64,000 nt of DNA from G963666945 sp963666945 (GTDB lineage: Bacteria > Bacteroidota > Bacteroidia > Bacteroidales > Marinifilaceae), in the NCBI GenBank assembly GCA_963666945.2, contig CAXXRT010000053.1, forward strand, positions 56,818 through 120,817, in the 5' to 3' direction. The notes beneath the pieces are model-generated. The model was not told the DNA's origin and ran no database searches. It saw only the letters and a list, made by a program, of their open reading frames with translations. Shown piece after piece: positions 17,645 through 26,708 of this stretch. A program made the translations under genes and the position numbers. Numbering within the stretch: the first letter of the stretch is position 1; each line of letters starts with the position of its first letter.

Positions 17645-20155
17645 ATGAATAAAAGGGATTTAATGCCGTTTATAAAAGATTTTTTTTGGGGGAAGAAGTC
17701 TACATATTGGAAATATATATTTGGTACTGAATCTTTTTATAATGGTTTAATAATTTCAATAAGTTTATTGTTGTTTTTATTAATGCCATTATTGAGCATT
17801 GATTATGGAATTACTGGTGATGAATATGTTGATCACAGACATGCTGGATATGTAATCGATTATTATTTAAAAGGGGATACTAAAGCACTTGATCAACCAA
17901 AGACTATGTTGAATTACTATGGTATTTCTGCTCAGGTAATTGTGCGTGCAATCACAGATTTATTTGGCATTGAAAATTATTATGAAGCAAGGCATGCTAT
18001 GTGCTCAATATTTGGTGTTCTTGCAATTGTTTTTACAGGTTTATTAGGTAGAAGAATAGGAGGAGGCCTGTCTGGAGTACTTTCAATGATAATGCTATTG
18101 TTTGTCCCTCGTTTTTTTGGACATAGTATGAATAACTTGAAAGATATACCTTTTGCTTTTGGTTACGTATTCTCAATTTATTACATAATTAAACTTTTTG
18201 ATTCTTACCCCAGGTTTAAACCCCAGAATATATTCTTGCTTATTGTAGGAATTGCTTTTACAATTGGGAATAGGGCAGGAGGATTGCTTCTAATCCCGTA
18301 TTTATTTATGTATGGAGGTCTTTTTTATATTAATATAACTGGCGGTATTAAGGAATTCTTTAGATTTAAAAAGCACAAAAAAAGTTTGTTTTTAATATTA
18401 TCTGTTGTAATTATAATTTCTTTATTGGGTTATTTTGGAAGTGTTGTACTATGGCCTTATGCTTTGGAAAATCCTATTCAAGGACCCATAGATTCTCTTA
18501 AATTACTAACCAGGTTTAAAATGGGGATTCGCCAGATATTTGAAGGGAAGCAGGTTATGTCAAATCTTTTGCCTGTCTATTATGCCCCTAAGTATTTGTT
18601 TATTACACTTCCATTAACTGTATTGACAGGATTATTGTTTTATTTTATCAGAGTATTTACTAATCCTAAAAATATAAAGCTAGTTGATTTCTTTATTGTG
18701 TATACAGCGATCTTTCCTGTTTTTTGGGTTGTATATAAAAATTCCAATCTTTATGGAGGAATAAGGCATCTCTTGTTTGTTATCCCAATACTTGTTGTGA
18801 TGTCCTCATCAGCATGGAAAGAACTAATATTTAGAATAAAGTCTAAAAAGGTCAGTTGGATAATAATTTCATTATTGGCATTTCTGTTTGCACTACCAAT
18901 GCGTTGGATGATAATATCTCATCCAAATCAATATATTTATTTTAATGAGATTGCAGGGGGGATTAATAATGCTTATGGAGATTATGAGTTGGATTACTAT
19001 TTTAATAGCGAGAAGTTGGGTGCTGATTGGATTAAGGAAAATGTTGTTGAAGATTCAATAAAAAAACTTGTGGTTGCATCTCATGGTAAGTCGGAGCATT
19101 ATTTTAGAGAATATGAAAATGTAGATTGGGTATATACACGATATTACGAAAGGAGTAAAAAGGATTGGGATTACGCAGTATTCGTAAATGAGTATATCGA
19201 TCGTTTTCAATTAAATCATAACCTTTTTCCCCCCGCCGGGACAGTAAAAGTCATTGAATTACAGAATAAACCTATTTGTATCGTTGTTAAGCGTGTTTCA
19301 AAAGAGGATTATACGGGGTTTGAGGCCTTGAATAATCAAGAATATGATGAGGCAATCAAACATTTTAAAAATCATTTAAAACTTGATTCAAAGAGTGAAC
19401 AAGTGTGGTTTGGATTATCTCAGGCTTATTTTTTCAAAAAGGATTATAAAAATTCTCTAACTTGTGTAGATAAAGCTTTACAATATTATCCTGCTTATAT
19501 TTCAGCATTGCATATTAAGAGCCTTGTTTATCTTGAAACGAAACAATATACAAAGGCAATAACAGTTTTAGATGATATGTTGAAAAGGAGAAAGATTATT
19601 GATGTTATGCATTTGAAGGCAGTTGCTTATTATCATTTGAAAAGATATCATGAATCTATTCAAATAATTAATAAAATATTAAAATTAAATCCAACTCATA
19701 TAAAATCTCTTGATTTGGCAGGTAAAATATTGATGGAGAATAAAGATTATATGCAGGCAATAAAAATATTTACAAAAGTCAGCAAAAAAATAAAAAATGA
19801 TCCATATGTCTTATATTATCTGGCAAAATGCCATACAAAATTAAATGATATTAGGTCGGCATACATATATTTGAATAAGTTGTCAACTATCAAAAAAGGT
19901 TATTATCCTGCAATAAAGCTGCAGGCTGAATTATTTATAAAACAAAACAATAAAGATAAAGCATCTATAATAATTAATAACTTATTGGAAAAAGTGAATA
20001 ATGATTCTGAACTATATTATTTGGCAGGATTACTGGAGAGTAAAAAGGGGAATAATACATTAGCTAAAACCTATTTAAATAAGTGTATAGGATTGAAGAA
20101 AGATTATAAGGAAGCTATTGTTTTGCTTGATAAGTTTTCTTTAAATACTAAATAA
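17645..20155 (+). CDS. GT-C (PMT/GT39-like) membrane glycosyltransferase with TPR tail
   Basis: 836 residues. The first 430 or so contain about ten membrane helices, with the first periplasmic loop carrying the acidic catalytic motif GITGDEYVDH (about 57-66), as in protein-O-mannosyltransferase and ArnT relatives. GRRIGGGLSGVLS and FFGHSMNNLKDIPFA motifs follow. After a soluble loop there are about seven TPR units (about 545-830). It should transfer a sugar from a polyprenyl-phosphate donor to a lipid or protein on the periplasmic side, with the TPR part recruiting the acceptor or partners. The next gene, 3 bases downstream, encodes a GT2 of the polyprenyl-phosphate-sugar synthase type, which would make the donor. 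The acceptor is unknown. Confidence 0.8.
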   Translation: MNKRDLMPFIKDFFWGKKSTYWKYIFGTESFYNGLIISISLLLFLLMPLLSIDYGITGDEYVDHRHAGYVIDYYLKGDTKALDQPKTMLNYYGISAQVIVRAITDLFGIENYYEARHAMCSIFGVLAIVFTGLLGRRIGGGLSGVLSMIMLLFVPRFFGHSMNNLKDIPFAFGYVFSIYYIIKLFDSYPRFKPQNIFLLIVGIAFTIGNRAGGLLLIPYLFMYGGLFYINITGGIKEFFRFKKHKKSLFLILSVVIIISLLGYFGSVVLWPYALENPIQGPIDSLKLLTRFKMGIRQIFEGKQVMSNLLPVYYAPKYLFITLPLTVLTGLLFYFIRVFTNPKNIKLVDFFIVYTAIFPVFWVVYKNSNLYGGIRHLLFVIPILVVMSSSAWKELIFRIKSKKVSWIIISLLAFLFALPMRWMIISHPNQYIYFNEIAGGINNAYGDYELDYYFNSEKLGADWIKENVVEDSIKKLVVASHGKSEHYFREYENVDWVYTRYYERSKKDWDYAVFVNEYIDRFQLNHNLFPPAGTVKVIELQNKPICIVVKRVSKEDYTGFEALNNQEYDEAIKHFKNHLKLDSKSEQVWFGLSQAYFFKKDYKNSLTCVDKALQYYPAYISALHIKSLVYLETKQYTKAITVLDDMLKRRKIIDVMHLKAVAYYHLKRYHESIQIINKILKLNPTHIKSLDLAGKILMENKDYMQAIKIFTKVSKKIKNDPYVLYYLAKCHTKLNDIRSAYIYLNKLSTIKKGYYPAIKLQAELFIKQNNKDKASIIINNLLEKVNNDSELYYLAGLLESKKGNNTLAKTYLNKCIGLKKDYKEAIVLLDKFSLNTK

Positions 20156-20158
20156 GAT

Positions 20159-20872
20159 ATGATGGCTATTTGTATAATAATTCCATGTTATAATGAATAT
20201 GAGAGATTTCCCAGGGAGGAATTTGATGAATATTATAATTCTTCTGATATATCTTTTTGTTTCGTTAATGACGGCAGCAATGATAATACAATATCAATGT
20301 TGAATGATATTGCTGTTGATAAGGATAGAGTTTTGGTTATCAATAATCAAAAGAATTCCGGGAAAGCTGAGGCAATAAGGATTGGAGTGAATTATTTGCT
20401 TGAAAATAAGATGTTCGATTATATAGGATATTTTGATGCCGATCTTGCTACTCCTTTATGGGAAATAGAGAATCTTTTGGAACAATTGTATGAATGTGAA
20501 ATGGTTTTTGGGTCAAGGTTTAAAAGATTAGGGGCAAATATAGAGAGAAATACCTGTAGGCATTATATAGGAAGGGTTTTTGCTACTGTTGCAAGTTTAG
20601 TACTTAAATTACCTGTTTATGACACCCAATGTGGGGCAAAGATAATGAGTAGTAAATTTGCAAGGATTGCATTTAAGAATGAATTTTTAACGAGCTGGTT
20701 ATTTGATATAGAGATCTTTTTTAGACTAAAAAATAATGATATCAGTAATGTTGCTCTTATTAAAGAAGTACCCTTGCAACAATGGATAGAAAAAGGGGGA
20801 TCAAAAGTTAAATTTATCCATATGATAAAGGTACCTTTACATCTTCTGAGAGTTTATTTATATTATAGATAA
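20159..20872 (+). CDS. GT2 family polyprenyl-phosphate sugar synthase-like protein
   Basis: 237 residues with a classic GT-A fold: the N-terminal strand CIIIPCYNEYERF, VNDGSNDNT, the lipid-phosphate class NSGKAEAIRIG, the metal-binding YFDADLATP (about 95-103) and VYDTQCGAKI. It resembles dolichyl-phosphate glucose or mannose synthases and lacks added membrane helices. Three bases separate it from the GT-C gene, so the two are co-translated. The likely reaction is NDP-sugar plus undecaprenyl phosphate, giving the donor for the GT-C enzyme. The sugar cannot be fixed from sequence. Confidence 0.82.
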   Translation: MMAICIIIPCYNEYERFPREEFDEYYNSSDISFCFVNDGSNDNTISMLNDIAVDKDRVLVINNQKNSGKAEAIRIGVNYLLENKMFDYIGYFDADLATPLWEIENLLEQLYECEMVFGSRFKRLGANIERNTCRHYIGRVFATVASLVLKLPVYDTQCGAKIMSSKFARIAFKNEFLTSWLFDIEIFFRLKNNDISNVALIKEVPLQQWIEKGGSKVKFIHMIKVPLHLLRVYLYYR

Positions 20873-20939
20873 AGATTACTTTTGAGTGGTTTCTTTAGTC
20901 TTTAATATATTAAATGTTGTGGTATAAAAAATTTAAAGT

Positions 20940-22211
20940 ATGGAAAATCAGCCATTAGCAGAACGTTTAAGACCAAGGGATTGGGATACATATATGGGGC
21001 AGAAGCATTTGGTGGGAAAGAATGCTGTTTTACGCAAGATGATTGATTCAGGCAATCTTTCATCATTTATTTTATGGGGACCTCCAGGAGTAGGAAAAAC
21101 AACTTTAGCTCAAATAATAGCTAATAAACTTAACCGTCCTTTTTATACTTTAAGTGCAGTGAGCTCTGGAGTTAAGGATGTAAGAGATGTAATTAGTAAA
21201 GCAGAAAAACAGAAATTTTTTAATTCTCCTAATCCTATACTTTTTATTGATGAGATTCATAGATTCAGTAAAGCTCAGCAAGATTCCCTGTTAGCTGCTG
21301 TGGAAAAGGGAACAATAACTCTTATTGGGGCCACCACTGAGAATCCCTCTTTTGAAGTGATCTCCCCTTTACTTTCTCGTTGTCAGGTGTATGTTCTCAA
21401 GCAACAAGAAATCGTAGACCTTCAGATTCTTCTGAAGTACGCTGTTGAGAACGATTTCTATCTTAAGCAAAAAAAAATAGAACTTAAAGAAACTTCTGCA
21501 TTATTAAGATTTTCTGGTGGTGACGCTAGAAAAATGCTTAATATTCTCGAATTGGTTGTCAATGCACAGCAAGATGAAAATATTGTTATTACTGATAAAA
21601 TTGTTGTTGAAGAGTTGCAGGAAAATCCTGCTATGTACGATAAGGATGGAGAACAACATTATGATATAATATCTGCTTTTATTAAATCTGTAAGAGGTAG
21701 TGATCCAGATGCTGCTGTTTATTGGCTTGCACGTATGCTGGTGGGGGGAGAAGATCCTAAGTTTATTGCACGAAGATTGATAATATTGGCTTCTGAGGAT
21801 ATAGGTATTGCTAATCCCAATGCGCTTCTGCTTGCTAATTCTTGTTTCGATGCTGTTCATAAGATAGGAATGCCTGAGGCAAGAATAATACTTTCAGAAT
21901 GTACAATTTATCTTGCTACCTCGCCTAAAAGTAACTCGGCTTATGAAAGTATCAATAAGGCTATGGATCTTGTAAAGAAAACCGGAAATTTATCTGTACC
22001 TTTGCATTTAAGAAATGCTCCGACAAAGTTGATGAAGGAGTTGAATTATGGAAAGGATTATAAGTATTCGCATGCTTATAAGGGGAATTTTGTTGAACAG
22101 GAGTATCTTCCTAATGAGGTTAGTGGAATCAGATTGTACACACCTCAGGCGAATCCTTCAGAATTTAAGATTCTTGAAAGATTAAGAGAATGGTGGAAAA
22201 AAAGATATTAA
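20940..22211 (+). CDS. rarA: Replication-associated recombination ATPase RarA
   Basis: 423 residues, full length for RarA/MgsA. The N-terminal PLAERLRPRDWDTYMGQKHL is diagnostic. Walker A GPPGVGKTT lies near residue 47, Walker B LFIDEIHRF near 101, sensor 1 IGATTENPSF follows, and the C-terminal tetramerisation domain has SDPDAAVYWLARMLVGGEDP and the closing PHxY-like region. It acts at stalled replication forks and binds single-strand-binding protein. It is 18 bases ahead of kdsA on the same strand, so the two are probably co-transcribed although unrelated in function. Confidence 0.95.
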   Translation: MENQPLAERLRPRDWDTYMGQKHLVGKNAVLRKMIDSGNLSSFILWGPPGVGKTTLAQIIANKLNRPFYTLSAVSSGVKDVRDVISKAEKQKFFNSPNPILFIDEIHRFSKAQQDSLLAAVEKGTITLIGATTENPSFEVISPLLSRCQVYVLKQQEIVDLQILLKYAVENDFYLKQKKIELKETSALLRFSGGDARKMLNILELVVNAQQDENIVITDKIVVEELQENPAMYDKDGEQHYDIISAFIKSVRGSDPDAAVYWLARMLVGGEDPKFIARRLIILASEDIGIANPNALLLANSCFDAVHKIGMPEARIILSECTIYLATSPKSNSAYESINKAMDLVKKTGNLSVPLHLRNAPTKLMKELNYGKDYKYSHAYKGNFVEQEYLPNEVSGIRLYTPQANPSEFKILERLREWWKKRY

Positions 22212-22228
22212 TTTAGAACTATATTATC

Positions 22229-23047
22229 ATGTTAGATAATCTTAAAAAATTAAAATATAAAGACAGCAATAATTTTTTTCTTTTAGCTGGTCCTTGTGCT
22301 ATTGAAGGAGAAGAGATGGCTTTACGTATAGCTGAGCGTATAGTTGAGATTACTAATAAATTATCAATTCCTTATATATTTAAGGGGTCTTATAGAAAGG
22401 CAAATCGTTCGCGCTTAGATTCGTTTACAGGAATTGGTGATGAGAAAGCTTTAAAAATTCTGGCTAAAGTTGGACAAACTTTTGATATCCCGACTGTTAC
22501 GGATATTCACGAATCTTATGAAGCAGCGATAGCTGCAGAATATGTTGACGTATTGCAGATACCTGCTTTTCTTTGTAGGCAAACAGATCTGCTGGTTGCA
22601 GCTGCTAACACCGGTAAGTATGTCAATATTAAAAAAGGACAGTTCTTAGCTGCTGATTCAATGAAATATGCAGTTAATAAAGTAAGAGAATCAGGTAATG
22701 ATAATGTGATGTTAACAGATAGAGGTAATATGTTTGGTTATCAGGATATGATAGTTGATTATAGGGGGATTCCTGTCCTGCAAGAAAATAATTGTCCTGT
22801 TATTCTTGATATCACGCATTCACTTCAACAGCCAAATCAGCCTTCTGGGGTTACGGGTGGGAAACCGGAACTGATAGAGACAGTTGCTAAAGCAGGTATT
22901 GCTGTTGGTGTTGATGGCATTTTCATTGAGACCCATTTCGATCCGGCAAATGCAAAATCTGATGGAGCAAATATGCTTCATCTGAATAAATTGGAAGACT
23001 TACTAACTAAACTTGTTAAATTACGAAAAGTAGTAAATGAGTTATAG
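22229..23047 (+). CDS. kdsA: 3-deoxy-8-phosphooctulonate synthase
   Basis: 272 residues. Condenses phosphoenolpyruvate with arabinose 5-phosphate to give KDO 8-phosphate for lipopolysaccharide inner core. Diagnostic segments are LLAGPCAIEGEE, IPYIFKGSYRKANRS (the KDO8P synthase signature), TDIHE, QIPAFLCRQTDLL, KKGQFLA and DITHSLQQPN. The Asn in KANRS is in keeping with a KDO8P synthase and distinguishes it from DAHP synthases. Full length, with a strong terminator directly after it. Confidence 0.96.
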   Translation: MLDNLKKLKYKDSNNFFLLAGPCAIEGEEMALRIAERIVEITNKLSIPYIFKGSYRKANRSRLDSFTGIGDEKALKILAKVGQTFDIPTVTDIHESYEAAIAAEYVDVLQIPAFLCRQTDLLVAAANTGKYVNIKKGQFLAADSMKYAVNKVRESGNDNVMLTDRGNMFGYQDMIVDYRGIPVLQENNCPVILDITHSLQQPNQPSGVTGGKPELIETVAKAGIAVGVDGIFIETHFDPANAKSDGANMLHLNKLEDLLTKLVKLRKVVNEL

Positions 23048-23062
23048 AGTTATATAAAATAA

Positions 23063-23105
23063 AACAAAAGCCGCTTCATATTTATTTAAGAAGCGGCTTT
23101 TGTTT
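23063..23105. terminator. Bidirectional terminator between kdsA and tcdA
   Basis: Stem AACAAAAGCCGCTTC / GAAGCGGCTTTTGTT with a 12-base AT loop and a T-rich tail, 16 bases after the kdsA stop and just before the end of the converging tcdA gene. Confidence 0.9.
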
Positions 23106-23119
23106 TAGTCAGAGATATA

Positions 23120-23839
23120 TTAGTTTCTGTTAATCAGGTCATTTATAACAACAGAAGCACAATAACAACCAAACAGAGGGGGCATGTAAGAGATAGTGCC
23201 AACGTTAGATTTTTTGTTTTGTCCTTCACTCAATACAATACTATCTTTATCCACTTTTTCTGAAGAAAATACGACCTTTACTCCTTTATATACATTTAGT
23301 TTATGTAGTCTTTTTCTTAACATTCTTGCAAGATTGCAATTATATGATTTTGAAATATCAGAGATCTTAATTTGCGTAGGGTCGTATTTACCTCCTGCGC
23401 CCATAGAGCTTACAATAGGAAGTCCCATTTGAGAACTATGGTAAATCAAAAAGATTTTAGGAGCTAATGTATCAATAGCATCAACAACATAGTCATATTT
23501 CTGAGATTTAAGAATCTCAATCATTTTTTCATCTCTTATGAATTCATTAATTACAGTCAAATTGATATCAGGATTGATATCTGTAAGTCTTTGCTGCATT
23601 AATACTGCTTTGTCTTTACCGATATTAGAATCAAGTGCAATTAATTGTCTGTTTTTATTTGTTACATCAACACAATCCCCGTCAATAATGGTCATGTTCT
23701 TAACTCCAGCTCTACATATGTTTTCTGCTGCATATGCTCCAACTCCTCCTAAGCCAACAACTAATACGTTGGCATTAATCAATTTTTCCAGTTTCTCTTC
23801 TCCTGTTAAGAGTTTTGTTCTTTCAAGCCATTCATTCAT
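23120..23839 (-). CDS. tcdA: tRNA threonylcarbamoyladenosine dehydratase
   Basis: About 239 residues from the ATG at 23839 (MNEWLERTKLLTGEEKLEKL), where the family normally starts. A longer in-frame extension reaches into the upstream gene and is not conserved. The E1-like nucleotide-binding loop is VVGLGGVGAYAAENICRAG, the Asp-containing strand is IIDGDCVDVTN, and KNRQ and VDAIDTL follow. The enzyme uses ATP to cyclise t6A to ct6A at position 37 of ANN-decoding tRNAs. It overlaps the end of the TatD-like gene by 8 bases, a common gene pair in this phylum. Confidence 0.9.
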   Translation of the reverse strand: MNEWLERTKLLTGEEKLEKLINANVLVVGLGGVGAYAAENICRAGVKNMTIIDGDCVDVTNKNRQLIALDSNIGKDKAVLMQQRLTDINPDINLTVINEFIRDEKMIEILKSQKYDYVVDAIDTLAPKIFLIYHSSQMGLPIVSSMGAGGKYDPTQIKISDISKSYNCNLARMLRKRLHKLNVYKGVKVVFSSEKVDKDSIVLSEGQNKKSNVGTISYMPPLFGCYCASVVINDLINRN

Positions 23840-24488
23840 CTTTAAAACATCTCTTATAATTCGACTTAATAATATTCGACAATTCACAAAGACTGATATT
23901 CCTTAGTTCTGATGCTCTTATATATATATCTTTTATATCTACATTGCTTTCATCAGTCTCTGCAAAGATATATTCTTTTGCAATTTTTGAAAATATCTTT
24001 GATGCATTACTTAAATTATTTAGTAACGAAGCACCGAAAGAAAGGTGTATACCATGTTTTGTTAATTCTTTTGCAATTTGTATGTTTTGGTTAAATCCGT
24101 GAATTATCCATGGATTGTTGGGATTTAATTCTTTATAGATTGAAATTATTTCCGGATATGCTTTTACACAGTGAATGATTAAAGGTTTATTAGTTTTATT
24201 CGCAAGTTCTGCCTGATATATGAAAATCTCTTTTTGTTTATCAATATTTGCCCCTTTTAGCTTATCTATACCACATTCTCCTATAGCAATAACATTTGCT
24301 CTACAAGATAATTTATTAATGAAATCTAGTGTGTCTATATCTATTTTTTCGGTATCCCAGGGATGTATACCTACTGTTATATTAGCATTGGAATTAATGT
24401 TTTGATTCTTGTTTATTAATCTGATGCTTTTTAGAGCTATTGATCCAGTACTATTGGAGTTGTGTGTATGTATATCGATATATTCCAT
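23832..24488 (-). CDS. TatD-family metal-dependent hydrolase
   Basis: 218 residues, short for TatD (about 260) but with the main motifs: DIHTHN at the N-terminus (metal ligands), VGIHPWDTE, AIGECGID (Glu ligand), PLIIHCVKA, WIIHGFNQ and AETDES (final Asp ligand). The family are DNases or phosphohydrolases. The shorter length comes from compact loops, not from a lost end. It is transcribed with tcdA, with which it overlaps. No specific substrate can be assigned. Confidence 0.88.
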   Translation of the reverse strand: MEYIDIHTHNSNSTGSIALKSIRLINKNQNINSNANITVGIHPWDTEKIDIDTLDFINKLSCRANVIAIGECGIDKLKGANIDKQKEIFIYQAELANKTNKPLIIHCVKAYPEIISIYKELNPNNPWIIHGFNQNIQIAKELTKHGIHLSFGASLLNNLSNASKIFSKIAKEYIFAETDESNVDIKDIYIRASELRNISLCELSNIIKSNYKRCFKDE

Positions 24489-24502
24489 ACAATAAAGATA
24501 AA

Positions 24503-24527
24503 AAAAAGCCGGCTTTTTGGCCGGCTT
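24503..24527 (-). terminator. Terminator after cyuA
   Basis: Hairpin AAGCCGGC / GCCGGCTT with a T-rich loop, flanked by an A-run that reads as a U-tract on the minus strand. It sits just past the cyuA stop and upstream of the TatD start. Confidence 0.8.
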
Positions 24528-24533
24528 GTCTTA

Positions 24534-25811
24534 TTATTTCTGAGTCATTATTTTTAGAATCATATTATCTGTTTCCGCCATACCTTCAGAACCAATCTTT
24601 CCAATATTTTTTATTGTTTGTTCTATATCGTCAACAATAATCCCGTCATTACGGGTAATTATTCCACTTTTTGATAATAGAGCTGACTGAACTGCTGCAG
24701 ATACTGCCGAATATACTTTCAAGGCACATCCTTGTTTGGCACCGTCACACATCATTCCTGTTAGGTTAGAACCCATTGTTTTTATAGTATTAACTACCCT
24801 TTCATAGTTTCCATCTAAAAGATAAGTAATTCCTGAAGCGGCTCCAGTACCTGCTATAATTACTCCACAAAGAGCAGAAAGATGTCCCATATATGAATGG
24901 ATATGAGCAGCAATAAGATTAGAAAAAGCAATAGCTCTTGCAAGCTTTTCTTCAGATACTTGAAGCTTTTCAGCTGCTGCAACGACAGGTAAATAGGTAG
25001 TAATACCTTGATTGCCACTACCTGAGTTAGTCATTACAGGTAATGGACATCCATCCATTCTGGCGTCTGAAGCTGCAGTTGTTTTTGTTAAGCAATAGTT
25101 TAAAAGGTCATTTTCTAATAACCCTTTATCAATATTTTCTTTTAATGTACGACCAACTTGAAGACCATATTCATTGTCCAGGCCAGAGTTTGATATGTTT
25201 TTATTCATTGCAACCCCATCAAGAATAAATTTAATATCTTCGAAAGGAACCTCGTGAATATAATCCCAAATTCTTTTAACGCTAAGCTCTGGTCTGTTGT
25301 TTTCTTTATTGTTGTTATCTTCTGGATTTTTTTCAAAAATTATCTTACCGTTTTTTTCAATAAGAGCAATATTTGTATGAGCATGTACAATAACAACTTT
25401 TACAGTATCTTCTCCATATTTACAAATTGCTTCAGCATATAGTTTGTCGGGTGCATTTTCTTTAAGTTTAACAGTAACTCTGTTTTCTTGAAGCATTTGT
25501 TTTCCTAATGGCAGATTTTCGTCATTTATATCTTTTAATACTTCAAGTCCATATTCTGTTTTTCCACAAATTGCTCCTAATGCGGCTGCAATAGGAAGAC
25601 CAATCATACCTGTCCCTGGGATCCCAACACCCATACCGTTTTTGAAAATATTTCCACTCACTAAAACTTCAATACTTTCTGGAATATTACCTAATTCTTC
25701 ACAACATTTAGCGCACGCAAGTGCGCATGCAACAGGTTCTGTGCATCCAAGAGCAGGAACGAATTCTGCCCTAAGAATTTTTAATAATTGATCGTTTGTT
25801 ATCTCTGCCAT
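24534..25811 (-). CDS. cyuA: L-cysteine desulfidase (UPF0597/CyuA family)
   Basis: 425 residues of the serine-dehydratase-alpha-like UPF0597 family (YhaM/CyuA). Three conserved cysteine regions that would bind a [4Fe-4S] cluster are present: ALGCTEPVA near the N-terminus, MDGCPLPVMTNSGSGNQG in the centre, and MMCDGAKQGCALK near the C-terminus. The enzyme breaks L-cysteine into pyruvate, ammonia and sulfide. An oxygen-labile cluster agrees with an anaerobic host. The gene stands alone, with its own terminator. Confidence 0.88.
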   Translation of the reverse strand: MAEITNDQLLKILRAEFVPALGCTEPVACALACAKCCEELGNIPESIEVLVSGNIFKNGMGVGIPGTGMIGLPIAAALGAICGKTEYGLEVLKDINDENLPLGKQMLQENRVTVKLKENAPDKLYAEAICKYGEDTVKVVIVHAHTNIALIEKNGKIIFEKNPEDNNNKENNRPELSVKRIWDYIHEVPFEDIKFILDGVAMNKNISNSGLDNEYGLQVGRTLKENIDKGLLENDLLNYCLTKTTAASDARMDGCPLPVMTNSGSGNQGITTYLPVVAAAEKLQVSEEKLARAIAFSNLIAAHIHSYMGHLSALCGVIIAGTGAASGITYLLDGNYERVVNTIKTMGSNLTGMMCDGAKQGCALKVYSAVSAAVQSALLSKSGIITRNDGIIVDDIEQTIKNIGKIGSEGMAETDNMILKIMTQK

Positions 25812-25963
25812 CGTATATTGTTATTAAATTGTTAAATTTTGGGTAAAATCGGTAAATAATTACTCGATTTAACCAATTGCGAAAATAGCACATTGTTAAA
25901 ATCATTGATAGTCAAACCTAGTTAATTTTTGTTAATATGTGTTTGGTACTCTTAATTTTAGTG

Positions 25964-25998
25964 CAAAAAAAAGCTACCTGCATATGAGATAGCTTTTT
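25964..25998 (-). terminator. Terminator after the outer-membrane barrel gene
   Basis: Hairpin AAAAAAGCTA / TAGCTTTTTT around a 13-base loop, giving a U-tract on the minus strand, 20 bases past the stop of the upstream minus-strand gene. Confidence 0.75.
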
Positions 25999-26018
25999 TA
26001 TTGTTATATAGCTTGTTG

Positions 26019-26642
26019 TTAGATTATTCTTAATCCAATTGTTACGTTAAAAATACTTGGGGCTTTTATATTTCCACTTTTAAAATCAGTTAACCCTTTC
26101 TCATAATCCAAGTCAAGCGATAACTTCCAAAGGTCGATACCGGCACCAACTTTAACATTCCATATAGCTTTTTTAGGATCAAGATCTGGTTTTGGGGTTT
26201 CAATTCCTCCCCAATTAACATCTAGGGCATTTACGCTAAAAGAAGCAACAGGACCTGCGAAAACTCTCACTTTAAGCATAGGTAATTTTACAATTTTATA
26301 TCCTAAAAGAACAGGAATATCAATTGTAGCATATTTTAAATCCTTAGAAACAGTTCCTAAATCTGGTAGCTCAGGAATAGAAAATGATACTTCTGTTTTC
26401 TTTTCAGTATAGTTTAATGCTGGTTCAATATATAATTTGCCTAAGTTAATTCTTGCAAAAGCACCAATCATAAATCCACCTTTTGAGCTTTCTTTTATGT
26501 TTTCAATATTTGAGCCAAGTGTTTTAGTATCAATTTTAGTATTAATAAAACCTCCATGTATACCGATATTTATAGGGGAAACCTGGGCAAATAACGTTAA
26601 GCTAAAAGCTGCGATAAGTGTCGTTAATAGAATCTTTTTCAT
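26019..26642 (-). CDS. PorT-like outer-membrane beta-barrel protein
   Basis: 207 residues from the ATG at 26642, which begins a signal peptide (MKKILLTTLIAAFSLTLFA, cleavage before QVSP). The mature part shows alternating amphipathic strands typical of an eight-stranded barrel: INIGIHGGFINTK, GGFMIGAFARINLG, LYIEPALNYTEKK, YATIDIPVLLGYKI, WNVKVGAGIDLWKLSLDL and FNVTIGLRII at the end. The Ile-Ile end is a weak version of the usual aromatic terminal strand. Such barrels are common in Bacteroidota as structural or adhesion proteins; no specific role can be given. Confidence 0.8.
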   Translation of the reverse strand: MKKILLTTLIAAFSLTLFAQVSPINIGIHGGFINTKIDTKTLGSNIENIKESSKGGFMIGAFARINLGKLYIEPALNYTEKKTEVSFSIPELPDLGTVSKDLKYATIDIPVLLGYKIVKLPMLKVRVFAGPVASFSVNALDVNWGGIETPKPDLDPKKAIWNVKVGAGIDLWKLSLDLDYEKGLTDFKSGNIKAPSIFNVTIGLRII

Positions 26643-26708
26643 TGTTATCAAATTTAGTTCAATTACTTATTTTAATGCTAATTTAAGAAAAAATGTAATA
26701 TTATATAT

